Positions 36,139 through 45,449 of a stretch of DNA of 64,000 nucleotides are shown one piece after another (within the stretch, counting starts at the first letter, position 1; each line of letters begins with the position of its first letter). The DNA is from Pseudomonas rhizoryzae (GTDB taxonomy: Bacteria; Pseudomonadota; Gammaproteobacteria; Pseudomonadales; Pseudomonadaceae). Below the pieces are notes generated by a model, which worked only from the letters and a program-made list of their open reading frames with translations, did not search any database and was not told where the DNA came from. The position numbers were made by a program, and so were the translations under genes. The DNA lies in NCBI RefSeq assembly GCF_005250615.1, contig NZ_SULM01000011.1:62001-126000 (forward strand), written 5' to 3'.

Positions 36139-37341
36139 ATGATTCCCTGGCTGACCGTGGTGGGTATCGGCGAAGACGGCTACCCCGGCCTCGGCAAGCA
36201 GGCGCGTCGCGCCCTGCTGGAGGCAGGGGTCGTCATCGGTGGCCCGCGCCAGCTGGCGCTGCTGCCACCCTGCATTCGCGCCACTCGCGAGCCCTGGCCG
36301 CAGCCCTTCGCCCTGGCCCCGGTATTGGACCGGCGCGGCACCCCGGTCTGTGTACTGGCTAGCGGCGATCCCATGCTGTTCGGCGTCGGTGCGAGCCTTG
36401 CGCGCCAGTTGTCGGCCGACGAATTGCAGGTATTGCCGGCGCCCTCCTCCTACTCCCTGGCCGCCGCGCGCCTGGGCTGGCCGCTGCAAGAAGTGGCGTT
36501 GCTGTCGGTGGTGGCCCGGCCCCTGGCCGGCGTGGTGCGCCACCTGCATCCTGGCGCCCGGCTGCTGGTCTTGAGCAACGACGGCCGCAGTCCCGCCGCC
36601 CTGGCTGAGCTGCTGGTGGAGCAAGGCTTCGGCGCCAGCCAGTTGCAGGTGCTGGAGCACCTGGGCGGCCCGCTGGAAAGAAAGATCGCCGGTCGTGCCC
36701 AGGACTGGTCGCTGGCCGAGGCGGCGGCGCTCAATCTGGTCGCCATCGAGGTCCTGAGCGAGAGCGGTGCGGCAGGTCTGCCACTCACCGCCGGTCTGCC
36801 AGACAGTGCCTATCGCCACGATGGCCAGTTGACCAAGAGAGACGTGCGCGCCATGACCCTGGCCCGCCTGGCGCCGCGCCCCGGCGAACTGCTGTGGGAC
36901 GTGGGCGCCGGCTGCGGCTCCATCGGCATCGAATGGGCGCGCAGCCATCCCAGTTGCCGGGTGCTGGCCATCGAAGCGGACGCCGGACGCCAGGCGCATA
37001 TCCTGCACAACCGCGACCAGCTCGGCGCGCCGGCGCTGCAACTAGTGGCTGGCCAGGCGCCGGAGGCCCTGGCCGGCCTGGCCACGCCGGATGCCATCTT
37101 CATCGGCGGCGGCCTCACCGCACCCGGCGTGCTGGACGCCTGCTGGGACGCCCTGAAGCCCGGCGGCCGCCTGGTCGCCAATGCCGTGACCCTGCAGACC
37201 GAAGCCGTCCTGGTGGCCTTTCGCGAACGCCACGGCGGCGACCTGACCCGCCTGCAGGTGGCCCAGGCGCAACCGCTCGGCGCCTTCGACACCTGGCGTG
37301 CGGCGCTGCCTATCACCTTGCTGGAGGTGGTGAAGCCGTGA
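36139..37341 (+). CDS. cobL: Precorrin-6Y C5,15-methyltransferase (decarboxylating)
   Basis: A 400-residue bifunctional methylase. The CbiE half (about 1-205) starts [19 protein letters not shown] and has [15 protein letters not shown]. The CbiT half starts [18 protein letters not shown] and has the SAM loop [19 protein letters not shown] chose the ATG at 36139 rather than a TTG 6 bases upstream because GAGG sits 7 bases before it. It is divergent from cobG and followed by a repeat-filled gap before cobK. Confidence 0.93.
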   Translation: MIPWLTVVGIGEDGYPGLGKQARRALLEAGVVIGGPRQLALLPPCIRATREPWPQPFALAPVLDRRGTPVCVLASGDPMLFGVGASLARQLSADELQVLPAPSSYSLAAARLGWPLQEVALLSVVARPLAGVVRHLHPGARLLVLSNDGRSPAALAELLVEQGFGASQLQVLEHLGGPLERKIAGRAQDWSLAEAAALNLVAIEVLSESGAAGLPLTAGLPDSAYRHDGQLTKRDVRAMTLARLAPRPGELLWDVGAGCGSIGIEWARSHPSCRVLAIEADAGRQAHILHNRDQLGAPALQLVAGQAPEALAGLATPDAIFIGGGLTAPGVLDACWDALKPGGRLVANAVTLQTEAVLVAFRERHGGDLTRLQVAQAQPLGAFDTWRAALPITLLEVVKP

Positions 37342-37726
37342 GGGTTGGCTTGGGTTCCGCCCCCTCTCCCCAGCCCTCTCCCCGTAGGGGCGAGGGGGTG
37401 GTCCTGTGGGGCATTGGAGGTAAGTTGCGCGGGTCACGCCTTCGTCCGCTTTGGCGCTCTTCTCTCGTCGACGGGGGTTGCGGGCGTGGCCTTTTCCCCC
37501 TCACCCCAACCCTCTCCCCGCGGGGAGAGGGGGCAGTTCGGAGAGAGGTTGGAGGTCTGGCATTCAACCTGACGCTTGCCGACCTTGAACCTTCCGCGCT
37601 AACCGAAAAGAACGTCAGCAATTCCGTGCCACAGCTGGATCCCAGGCACCGCCCCTCCCCCCCTCTCCCCCCGGGAGAGGGGCCGGGGGTGAGGGTGCAC
37701 GCCCACGGCAGCGTCGGAGCGATCCC
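37342..37726. other. 385-bp gap between cobL and cobK with three repeat copies
   Basis: No gene seen. It carries three copies of a CCCTCTCCCC...GGGGAGAGGG palindrome at 37361-37398, 37496-37533 and 37652-37696. The last two include the CCCTCACCCC or GGGGTGAGGG flank. These may weaken read-through from cobL to cobK. Confidence 0.7.
37361..37696. repeat. CCCTCTCCCC palindrome family, three copies
   Basis: The best copy reads CCAACCCTCTCCCCGCGGGG around its centre (37507-37526). Further members lie at 47974-48075, 48127-48157, 56535-56552 (split by IS481) and 57837-58086. All are intergenic. Confidence 0.75.
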
Positions 37727-38449
37727 ATGAAAATCCTCCTACTCGGCGGCACCACCGAAGCCCTGGCCATCGCTCGCCAGCTCCCGGCGGATGCCTGCTA
37801 CAGCCTCGCCGGCCTCGGCCGGGTGCCCCAGGACCTGCCCTGCCAGGTACGGGTCGGCGGCTACGGTGGCGCCGCAGGCCTGGCCGCCTTTCTCCGGGCG
37901 GAAGGCATCGAGCTGCTGCTGGACGCCACCCACCCCTATGCGGCGCAGATCAGTCACAACGCCGCCCAGGCGGCGACCAATGCTGACATCCCCTGCTGGG
38001 CCCTGCGCCGCCCCGGTTGGCAAGCGGGCCCGGAAGATGACTGGCGCGAAGTGGCCAACTGGAGCGAACTCCAAACTGCGCTGGCGCCCTTCGCCCGCCC
38101 CCTCTTCACCCTCGGTCGCGAACCCCTGGAACACCTGGCAGAGATCCCGGCCCAGCAGTTCTGGACCCTACGCCTGCTCGATGCCCACCCCGATACGGAC
38201 AGGGCACGCATCATCGCCGACCGCGGCCCCTTCGCCCTGAAGGCCGAGCGCACCCTGTTCGCCCAGGGCAACTTCGATGTGCTGATCAGCAAGAACAGCG
38301 GCAGCGCCGCCACCCAGCCTAAGTTGCAAGTGGCCCGCGAGCGCGGCCTGCCGGTGCTGATTCTGCGGCGCCCCGCCCTGCCCGCCGTCGACCGCGAATT
38401 CGCCAGCGTCGCCGAGCTGCTCGCCGCCCTCGCCGAGGAAACTCCATGA
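37727..38449 (+). CDS. cobK: Precorrin-6A reductase
   Basis: A 240-residue NADPH-dependent reductase of the CobK/CbiJ family. [19 protein letters not shown] is the family start, [16 protein letters not shown] the conserved substrate-binding segment, and [15 protein letters not shown] the C-terminal signature. Its end overlaps the cobM start by 4 bases. Confidence 0.93.
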   Translation: MKILLLGGTTEALAIARQLPADACYSLAGLGRVPQDLPCQVRVGGYGGAAGLAAFLRAEGIELLLDATHPYAAQISHNAAQAATNADIPCWALRRPGWQAGPEDDWREVANWSELQTALAPFARPLFTLGREPLEHLAEIPAQQFWTLRLLDAHPDTDRARIIADRGPFALKAERTLFAQGNFDVLISKNSGSAATQPKLQVARERGLPVLILRRPALPAVDREFASVAELLAALAEETP

Positions 38450-39177
38450 CCGTCCATTTCATCGGCGCCGGCCCCGGCGATCCCGACCTCATCACCGTCA
38501 AGGGCCAGCGGCTGATCCGCCAATGCCCGGTGATCCTCTATGCCGGCTCCCTGGTGCCGCCTGCGGTGCTGGAAGGCCATAGCGCCGAGACGGTGATCGA
38601 CACCGCCCACCTGGATCTGGATGCCATCGTCGGCCACCTGGCCGCCGCCCATGCCCGCGGCCAGGATGTGGCCCGGGTACATTCCGGCGATCCCTCGCTG
38701 TACGGCGCCATCGGCGAGCAGATCCGCCGCCTGCAGGCGCTGGGCATTCCCTACCAGATCGTCCCCGGCGTGACCGCCACCGCCGCCTGCGCCGCCCTGC
38801 TGGGCTGCGAGCTGACCCTGCCCGGTGTCAGCCAGACGGTGATCCTGACCCGCTATGCCAGCCGCACCGCCATGCCGGAGGGCGAGGCCCTGGCCGATCT
38901 GGCACGGCACAAGGCGACCCTGGCCATCCACCTGGGCGTAGGCCAGTTGGAGCGCATCGTCGCCGAGCTGCTACCGCACTATGGCCCCGCCTGCCCGGTG
39001 GCCATCGTCCACCGCGCCAGTTGGCCGGACCAGGACAGCGTCCAGGGCACCCTGGCCGACATCGTCGAACGGGCCCGCGACAAGGACTTCCGCCGCACCG
39101 CGCTGATCCTGGTCGGCGAGGTGCTGGCGCCAGGGGATTTCAGCGATTCCAAGCTGTACCGGCAGGGGCCGGGCTAA
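38446..39177 (+). CDS. cobM: Precorrin-4 C11-methyltransferase
   Basis: A 243-residue SAM-dependent methylase. It begins [20 protein letters not shown] and contains [16 protein letters not shown] and [15 protein letters not shown], all CobM/CbiF marks. It is coupled to cobK by ATGA. With cobG, H, I, J, L and K it covers most corrin-ring steps; cobF (precorrin-6A synthase) is not in this window. Confidence 0.93.
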   Translation: MTVHFIGAGPGDPDLITVKGQRLIRQCPVILYAGSLVPPAVLEGHSAETVIDTAHLDLDAIVGHLAAAHARGQDVARVHSGDPSLYGAIGEQIRRLQALGIPYQIVPGVTATAACAALLGCELTLPGVSQTVILTRYASRTAMPEGEALADLARHKATLAIHLGVGQLERIVAELLPHYGPACPVAIVHRASWPDQDSVQGTLADIVERARDKDFRRTALILVGEVLAPGDFSDSKLYRQGPG

Positions 39178-39180
39178 CCC

Positions 39181-39266
39181 CGGTAGGTTGGGCTGAGGCG
39201 GCCTTACCGCCGAAGCCCAACACCGCGGCACCGTTGGGCTTCGCTGCGCTCAACCCAACCTACGTC
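39181..39266. repeat. TTGGGCTGAG / CTCAACCCAA inverted element, copy 2
   Basis: GGTAGGTTGGGCTGAGGCGG on the left and CTGCGCTCAACCCAACCTAC on the right make long inverted arms with CGAAGCCCAAC and GTTGGGCTTCG inside. It fills nearly all of the gap between convergent cobM and deoC and could act as a two-way terminator. Confidence 0.8.
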
Positions 39267-39275
39267 CGCCCTGCC

Positions 39276-39953
39276 CTAATACCCTGCCCCACCCTCGCCC
39301 CCACTGACGATGGCCACCCCCGAACTGGTCCCCAACCGAGTCGCGCCGGCTGCCAGCATGGCCAGGGCAGTGGCGCGATCACGCACGCCGCCGGAGGCCT
39401 TCACCCCCATCTCCGGCCCCACCTCTGCGCGTATCAGCCGCACGTCGTCCAGGGTCGCGCCGCCGTGGCCGAAGCCGGTGGACGTCTTGACGAAGGCTAC
39501 CCCGAGGTCACGGCAGATGCGGCAGGCCTGGCGCTTCTGGGTCTCGTCGAGCAAACCGGTCTCCAGGATCACCTTGAGCGGCACCGTACCGCAGGCGGCC
39601 AACACCGCGGCGATGTCGGCGGACACCTCGTCCAGCAGCCCATCCTTGAGCCAGCCGATATTGAGCACCATGTCGATCTCCCCCGCCCCGGCGGCGATGG
39701 CGCGCTCGGCCTCGAAGGCCTTCGCCGCGCTCAAGCCGGCGCCCAGTGGAAAGCCCACCACCGCGCAGACCTTGACCGGGCTACCGGCCAGTTGCGCCGC
39801 CGCGTGGGGGACCTGAGCTGAATTCACGCACACCGAATAGAAGCCGTGGGTCATGGCCTCCGCGCACAGCTGGGCGATACGCGTGCGACTGGCGTCGGCG
39901 GCGAGCAAGGTGTGATCGATATGGGCTGCGAGCGAAGCGGCATCGAGCTGCAT
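39276..39953 (-). CDS. deoC: Deoxyribose-phosphate aldolase
   Basis: A 225-residue class I aldolase that splits 2-deoxyribose 5-phosphate into glyceraldehyde 3-phosphate and acetaldehyde. The Schiff-base Lys lies in [16 protein letters not shown], the second active-site Lys in [10 protein letters not shown], and the Asp in [21 protein letters not shown] site precedes the ATG. No nucleoside phosphorylase genes adjoin it. Confidence 0.93.
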   Translation of the reverse strand: MQLDAASLAAHIDHTLLAADASRTRIAQLCAEAMTHGFYSVCVNSAQVPHAAAQLAGSPVKVCAVVGFPLGAGLSAAKAFEAERAIAAGAGEIDMVLNIGWLKDGLLDEVSADIAAVLAACGTVPLKVILETGLLDETQKRQACRICRDLGVAFVKTSTGFGHGGATLDDVRLIRAEVGPEMGVKASGGVRDRATALAMLAAGATRLGTSSGVAIVSGGEGGAGY

Positions 39954-40028
39954 GGAAACCTCCAGGGACAGGAGGCTGCAGTATGGACGCCTGGCCCCGG
40001 TACGGCGACCGGGGCCAAGCAGGCACTC

Positions 40029-41354
40029 TTAGTGGAACAGCTCGGCGATAAACACCGCGCCGATGAAGGTACCGAAGCTGGCGGTCAGGGACACCACCAC
40101 GATGCGCCAGCCGAGGCGACGGAAGGCGGGAATGTCCTTGGCGATGGACAGGCCGGCGAAGGCCAGCATCGGGGTGATCACCGCCAGCACGCCGATGGTA
40201 TTGGCGGCAGCGGTGATCTGCGGCGCCCAGGGGCACCAGGGCGAGGTGAGGAACATGGCCACCAGCGACACCCAGCACACCGCCGGCACCTTGCGGCGGA
40301 ACAGCTGGCAGAGCAGTTCGCCGACGAAGGCCGCACCGATCAGCAGCGCCGCGGCAGTAAAGGCAGCCGCCGGCAGCGCCTTGGTGGCGACGAAGGTACC
40401 GAGCAGGGCCAGGGCCGCGGCGGCCAGCCAGGCACTCAGGCGCCCCGACCAACCCAGTTCCACCGGCTCGTCCACCACCGTCTGATCCACCGCGCTCTGG
40501 GTGAAGGAGGCCTTGGTGGTGCGGCCGATGCGCGGCTCCAGCACCCGATAGCCCCAGACCGCCAGCGGCAGGGAGATGAACAGGGTGAAATAGGTGCCCA
40601 GGGTGGTGGTGATCAGGTTGGCCGCAGCGGCCAGCGCCATGACCTGCTTGGCCACCTCGGGGGTCTGCTGGGCGGCCACCGCACCGGCCGCGGCGGCCAT
40701 GATGCTGCCCGAGCCGATACCGGAGCCCATGGCCAGGGAATAGGGATGGAAGATGTTGAGGCTGGCGATGAAGCCGGCCACGATGGCCATGAACACCGCG
40801 CCGATCAGGGTCCCGGTGAGGTACTCGGCCAGTACGCCACGGCCTTCCGGGGAATCCATGCCATAGCGTTCGCCGATGATCGCCAGGCTCGGCTCGCGGC
40901 CCACCGAGAAGGTGGCGCCGATGGCCTCGCGCTTGATGCCCAGCAGCAGCGCCACCGGCAGGCCGAGCAGGATGGTGCCGACGAAATGACCCAGTTCCTG
41001 GAAAGCCAGCGCCCAGCCCGCGGCGATCACCGTGGGCAGCGAGCCGCCCACCACCAGCCCGAGCTTGGCGATGAAGATCAGCAAGGCATATTGCAGGATG
41101 GCCGCCGAGCGCACCTGGGCGCCGCGCCCGATGGCCACGCCCTGGGGCAGGCGCTTGCTGGCCAGACCGACGGCGGCGCCCAGCAGCAGCGCCCAGATCA
41201 TCGGCAACAGGACCACCTTGCCCGGCCCCAGCGGAATGCTGATGGCACCGATCAGCTCGGCGATCACCAGCACCACCGCCGCCCAGACATAGAGTTTCAC
41301 GGTATCGCTGACAGCACGGTCCTGGCCGACGGCCAGAGTCGGATTGGCACTCAT
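40029..41354 (-). CDS. DUF3100 membrane protein, putative transporter
   Basis: A 441-residue, very hydrophobic protein with about 11-12 membrane helices, matching the DUF3100 family in pattern (EHxxG-free core; SGIGSGSIMAAAAGAVAAQ; YFTLFISLPLAVWGYRVLEP). DUF3100 has no characterised member that I know. It is divergent from a LysR regulator and near an M20 amidohydrolase. That suggests uptake or exchange of an N-acyl compound that the hydrolase cleaves. The function is an inference from context. Confidence 0.75.
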   Translation of the reverse strand: MSANPTLAVGQDRAVSDTVKLYVWAAVVLVIAELIGAISIPLGPGKVVLLPMIWALLLGAAVGLASKRLPQGVAIGRGAQVRSAAILQYALLIFIAKLGLVVGGSLPTVIAAGWALAFQELGHFVGTILLGLPVALLLGIKREAIGATFSVGREPSLAIIGERYGMDSPEGRGVLAEYLTGTLIGAVFMAIVAGFIASLNIFHPYSLAMGSGIGSGSIMAAAAGAVAAQQTPEVAKQVMALAAAANLITTTLGTYFTLFISLPLAVWGYRVLEPRIGRTTKASFTQSAVDQTVVDEPVELGWSGRLSAWLAAAALALLGTFVATKALPAAAFTAAALLIGAAFVGELLCQLFRRKVPAVCWVSLVAMFLTSPWCPWAPQITAAANTIGVLAVITPMLAFAGLSIAKDIPAFRRLGWRIVVVSLTASFGTFIGAVFIAELFH

Positions 41355-41847
41355 TCTTCCCCCTGCGGCCCGCTGGCGGGCTCGGTTGTAGGTATGGTTG
41401 GCAGTCGCGAGCAGCTCAGAGCGGCCAACAAAACTACTGCGCGTCCGCCAGACGGGCGCTTGCAGTGCTCGGAATCCTCATGTACCGCTCGTACACTCGT
41501 GTGCGAGCCCAGTCCGATTCCTGCGCACCGCGCGCACCCGCCTGACAACCGCTCGCTACGTTTTGTTACCCACTCTTAGGCTCGCTGGGCAGAAACGAAA
41601 GCTCCGCGAGGGAGCGGAGACCCGGCTGTTCTAGGAGGGCTGGTCGAGGGTGCACAGGGGCTTGCCAGAGACGGGAGCACCTGGAAGCACAGCGTCTTCC
41701 ACGGAGTTTTCCGTCTTTTTAGGCCACTGCGTCGCAGGCCTCGGCCAGGCCGGGGCGGCCGTGGTCTTGGGCCGAGTATGGACAGCGCCCTGTTCTCTCT
41801 CCAATACTGGAAATGGCCTTTTCCGTTGCCTTTACGAGAACACACGG
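41355..41847. other. 493-bp divergent region between DUF3100 and LysR genes
   Basis: No convincing gene. It contains a structured segment at 41427-41567 flanked by AACAAAAC and GTTTTGTT, with a hairpin at about 41485-41508. The last 150 bases before the LysR start should hold its promoter and the LysR operator, but no clear T-N11-A palindrome stood out. Confidence 0.5.
41427..41567. repeat. Structured element with AACAAAAC inverted ends
   Basis: AACAAAACTAC at the left and GTAGCG-type CTACGTTTTGTT at the right are inverted. Inside, GCTCGTACAC and GTGTGCGAGC form a hairpin with one mismatch. There is no transposase and no obvious target duplication. It may be a small non-autonomous or dispersed element. 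Confidence 0.4.
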
Positions 41848-42750
41848 ATGCGTGGAATTCACGAACAGCGCTTGCATTATTTCGTCGAGGCGGTGCGCCT
41901 GGGTAGCGTGCGCGCCGCTGCCGACGCCCTGGACATCGCACCTTCGGCAGTCAGCCGGCAGATCGCCCAGGTCGAGGCGGAACTGGGCGTCGATCTCATC
42001 GAGCGGCACCGCCGCGGCATCACTCCGACCGAAGCCGGTCGCCTGGTGCTGGACTATTTCCGCCAGCGCCAGACCCAGCTCGACGGCCTGAGAGACGCCA
42101 TCGCCGACCTCCAGGGGTTGCGTACCGGCAACGTGGTGCTGGCCATCGGTGAAGGTTTCATCGGCGATCTGTCGCGCAGCCTGGGCGAATTTTCCGCCCG
42201 GCATCCGGACATCGAGGTCAGGGTCAACGTGGTGGGCACCAACGAGGTGATCCGTCAGGTGGTGGAGGATGAGGCGCACCTGGGCCTGGTGTTCAATCCG
42301 CCACGCGATCCTCATCTGCGGGTGCACGGCAGCCGGCCGCAGCCGCTCTATGCCCTGGTGGCGCCGGAGCATCCGCTGGCCGCGACCGCGGGCCCCATCG
42401 CGCTGGAGGAGTTGGGCCGGCACCGCCTGGCGCTACCGGAGATCTCCTACGGCATCCGCCAGATGGTCGATGCCGTGGAACAGGCCGCCGGCCAGCGCCT
42501 GGTGCCGACCCTGACCTGCAACACCTTCACCCTGCTCAAGCACTATGCCCAGCAGGGCGGCGTGACCCTCTTGCCGCTGTTCGCCGCGACCCAGGAACTG
42601 GACAGCGGCGCCTTGCGCGCCCTGCCCCTGGCCGATCCGGGCTTCGCCCGCGCCCACGTCGAGCTGGTCACCCGCCTGGGGCGCAAGCTCAGCCGTGCGG
42701 CGGACGAATTGCGGGCGAGTCTGGTGCAGCAGATGACCGCTTTCCGCTAA
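41848..42750 (+). CDS. LysR-family transcriptional regulator
   Basis: A 300-residue LysR regulator. I chose the ATG at 41848 (MRGIHEQRLHYFVEAVRLGS) because the helix-turn-helix then starts at the usual position (AAADALDIAPSAVSRQIAQV). The effector domain spans about 95-295. It is divergent from the DUF3100 gene and convergent with the M20 gene. Both are likely targets; the DUF3100 promoter is the direct one. The inducer is unknown. Confidence 0.9.
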   Translation: MRGIHEQRLHYFVEAVRLGSVRAAADALDIAPSAVSRQIAQVEAELGVDLIERHRRGITPTEAGRLVLDYFRQRQTQLDGLRDAIADLQGLRTGNVVLAIGEGFIGDLSRSLGEFSARHPDIEVRVNVVGTNEVIRQVVEDEAHLGLVFNPPRDPHLRVHGSRPQPLYALVAPEHPLAATAGPIALEELGRHRLALPEISYGIRQMVDAVEQAAGQRLVPTLTCNTFTLLKHYAQQGGVTLLPLFAATQELDSGALRALPLADPGFARAHVELVTRLGRKLSRAADELRASLVQQMTAFR

Positions 42751-42767
42751 GCCTCTGAAGCGGTCCC

Positions 42768-43922
42768 CTAGAGGGGCAGCTCCTGCCGAACCAACTCCGC
42801 CCACAGCTTTACCGCGGGCTCGATGATGGCGTCGTTGAAGTCATAGGCCGGATTGTGCAGCGGTGCCGAGGGTTGCGCGCCGTCGACGCCCAGCCAGAGG
42901 TAGGCCCCCGGACGCGCCGCCAACATGAAGGCGAAGTCCTCGGAAGCCATGGACGGCGGTACGCCATCGCTGACCCGTTCGGCACCAAAGGCCTTCACCG
43001 CCGCCTCGCGCACTCGGGCAGCCTGGGCGGGATGGTTCTGGGTGACCGGATAGCCGCGGCTGTATTCCAGCTCGCCGCGAATGCCCTGGGCCGCGGGGGC
43101 CTGGGCGACGATCTCGCCGATCAGCCGTTCCACCTCGGCGCGCACCGCGCCGTCCAGGCAACGCACCGTGCCCCGGAGTCGCGCCACCTCGGGGATGACG
43201 TTGATCGCCTCCCCGGCTTCCATCATGGTCACGCTGACCACCGCGGACGCCAGCGGCGAGAGGCGCCGGGCGACGATGGTCTGCAATTGCAGGATCAGGT
43301 CCGCCGCGGCGACGATGGGATCGCGACCCCGGTCGGGCATGGCCGCGTGGCAGCCCTTGCCGGTCAGGGTGATGGCGAAGGTGTCCAGCGAGGCCATCAT
43401 GGCCCCGGGATTGACCACCACCTGGCCGGCCGGCAGCCCCGGCCAGTTGTGCAGGCCGTAGATGGCGTCCATCGGGAAGCGCTCGAACAGGCCGTCCTCG
43501 ATCATCTTCTGGGCGCCGCCGAGATTTTCCTCGGCGGGCTGGAAGACGAAATAGAGGGTGCCGCGGAAGTCGCGGTTTTCGCTGAGGTGACGGGCCGTGG
43601 CCAGCAGGATGGCGGTGTGGCCGTCATGCCCGCAGGCATGCATGCGCCCGGCCGCGGTGGAACGGTGGGGCAGGTCCCCCACCTCCTGCATCGGCAGGGC
43701 GTCCATGTCGGCGCGCAGCCCCAGGCTGGGGCCCTCGCCGTGGCGCAGTACCCCGACCACACCCGTCCCGCCGAGGCCGCAATGGACCTCCAGGCCGAAG
43801 CCCTCCAGCAGCTCGGCCACTCGCGCCGCGGTGCGGTGCTCGGCGAAGCCCAGTTCGGGATGGGCGTGGAAGTCGCGCCGCCAGGTGCGGGCATCGTCCA
43901 ACAGGGATTGGTGAATGGTCAT
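42768..43922 (-). CDS. M20-family amidohydrolase (aminoacylase/hippurate-hydrolase type)
   Basis: A 384-residue zinc or manganese hydrolase that should release an acyl group from an N-acyl amino acid or similar amide. Metal-binding motifs are MHACGHDGHTAILL and FQPAEENLGGAQ, and DAIYGLHNWPGLPAGQ is typical. The Cys in ACGHD is a common metal ligand in this subgroup. It follows the aldehyde dehydrogenase gene by 3 bases on the same strand. Confidence 0.88.
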   Translation of the reverse strand: MTIHQSLLDDARTWRRDFHAHPELGFAEHRTAARVAELLEGFGLEVHCGLGGTGVVGVLRHGEGPSLGLRADMDALPMQEVGDLPHRSTAAGRMHACGHDGHTAILLATARHLSENRDFRGTLYFVFQPAEENLGGAQKMIEDGLFERFPMDAIYGLHNWPGLPAGQVVVNPGAMMASLDTFAITLTGKGCHAAMPDRGRDPIVAAADLILQLQTIVARRLSPLASAVVSVTMMEAGEAINVIPEVARLRGTVRCLDGAVRAEVERLIGEIVAQAPAAQGIRGELEYSRGYPVTQNHPAQAARVREAAVKAFGAERVSDGVPPSMASEDFAFMLAARPGAYLWLGVDGAQPSAPLHNPAYDFNDAIIEPAVKLWAELVRQELPL

Positions 43923-43925
43923 CTG

Positions 43926-45449
43926 TTACTCCAGGCTGGCGCCATAGCCGAAGCCGGCGGCGGGCACCGCGGCGGTCTCCACCCAGACGCTCTTCACCTC
44001 GCTGTATTCGCGCAGGGCATCGAGGCCGGAGGAACGGCCATAGCCGCTCTCGCCGTAGCCGCCGAAGGGCGAGCTGACGTGGATGGTCTTGTAGCCGTTG
44101 ATCCAGAAGGTGCCGGCGCGCACGCCGCGGGCCACCCGGTGGGCACGGCCGACGTCGCGGGTCCAGACCGCCCCGGCCAGGCCGAAGCGGCTGTCGTTGG
44201 CGATGCGGATGGCGTCGGCCTCGTCCTTGAAGGGAATGGCCACCACCACCGGTCCGAAGATCTCTTCCTGGGCACAGCTCAGGCCGTTGTGGCCGGCCAG
44301 CACGGTGGGATTGACGTAGTAGCCGGTCCCGGCCGGCAGCGGCTCCACACCATTGGCCACATGCCGCGCGCCCTCACCCAGGGCGCCTTCCACCATGTTG
44401 CGCACATGGGCGAACTGCTTGGCGTTGTGGATCGGGCCGATCTGGGTTTCGGGATCGCTCGGGTCACCCACCTTGAACTGGCTGGCGGCGCGGGCCACGG
44501 CCTGGATGAAACGCTCGTAGATGGATTCCTGCACCAGCAGGCGCGAACCGGAGACGCAGCTCTGGCCGGCGCCGGAGAAGATCGCCGCCTGGGCGCCGCG
44601 TACGGCCAGGTCCAGGTCGGCGTCCTCGAAGACGATGTTGGCCGACTTGCCACCCAGCTCCAGCACCGCCGGGATGCAGCGCTGGGCCGCAGCGGCGGCG
44701 ATGTGGCGGCCGGTGGCCGGCGAGCCGACGAAGACCACCTTGCGGATGTCGGCATGGGCGATCACCTGCTGGCCGACGGTATGGCCCTGGCCGGCGAGGA
44801 CGTTGACCAGGCCCTTGGGCGCGCCGGCACGTTCCACCAGCACGCCGAGCAGCAGCGAGGTCACCGGGGTCAGCTCGGACGGCTTGAGAATCACCGCGTT
44901 GCCGGCGGTGATGGCCGGGGCGATCTGCCAGCCACCGGTGAAGATGGGTGCGTTCCAGGGGGTGATCTGCAGCACCGTGCCCAGGGGTTCGTAGGTCACG
45001 TAGTTGAGGTGACTGGTGGGTACCGGGATGACTTCGCCGTGCAGCTTGTCGGCCCAGCCGGCGTAGTACTCGAACATCTCGGCGACCTTGAGCACCTCGA
45101 CGCGGGCGTCACGGATCGGCTTGTTGGCGGTCAGGGATTCCAACTGCGCCAGGGCCTCGGCTTCCTCGCGGATCAGGGCGCCGACCTTATAGATGATGCG
45201 TCCGCGCGCCTGGGCGGTCAGGGCGCGCCACTCTTCGCGCGCCCGGCGGGCAGCGGCATCGGCGCGCTCGACCACGGCCAGGTCGGCATCGGGGTAGCTG
45301 TAGGCGAGGCTGTCGTCATGGGCGTTGCGGACGTTGACCTGCTCGCCGCTGCCATCGACGAATTCGCCGTCCACAAAGCTTGCGACCTGCTGGCGGTCGC
45401 CCCAGAAGGGCTTGAGCAATTCCAGAGCCTTGGCATTCATCATGATCAT
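43926..45449 (-). CDS. NAD(P)-dependent aldehyde dehydrogenase
   Basis: A 507-residue aldehyde dehydrogenase. The catalytic Cys is in SGAGQSCVSGSRL, the general-base Glu in VLELGGKSANIV, and the cofactor loop in FVGSPATGRHIA. It overlaps the end of the dehydrogenase gene upstream by 4 bases. The first ATG (MIMMNAKALEL) is used; the methionine four codons in would serve as well. The aldehyde is unknown. Clustering with a beta-hydroxyacid dehydrogenase suggests a semialdehyde. Confidence 0.9.
   Translation of the reverse strand: MIMMNAKALELLKPFWGDRQQVASFVDGEFVDGSGEQVNVRNAHDDSLAYSYPDADLAVVERADAAARRAREEWRALTAQARGRIIYKVGALIREEAEALAQLESLTANKPIRDARVEVLKVAEMFEYYAGWADKLHGEVIPVPTSHLNYVTYEPLGTVLQITPWNAPIFTGGWQIAPAITAGNAVILKPSELTPVTSLLLGVLVERAGAPKGLVNVLAGQGHTVGQQVIAHADIRKVVFVGSPATGRHIAAAAAQRCIPAVLELGGKSANIVFEDADLDLAVRGAQAAIFSGAGQSCVSGSRLLVQESIYERFIQAVARAASQFKVGDPSDPETQIGPIHNAKQFAHVRNMVEGALGEGARHVANGVEPLPAGTGYYVNPTVLAGHNGLSCAQEEIFGPVVVAIPFKDEADAIRIANDSRFGLAGAVWTRDVGRAHRVARGVRAGTFWINGYKTIHVSSPFGGYGESGYGRSSGLDALREYSEVKSVWVETAAVPAAGFGYGASLE

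Noticed and set aside
37361-37696. Palindromes between cobL and cobK as a second riboswitch or attenuator
   Set aside because: They belong to a dispersed repeat family found in unrelated gaps, and no cobalamin core (GCCACTG box) is present.
41351-41548. 65-residue minus-strand frame upstream of the DUF3100 gene
   Set aside because: It coincides with the structured repeat element, lacks a ribosome-binding site and has no recognisable domain.
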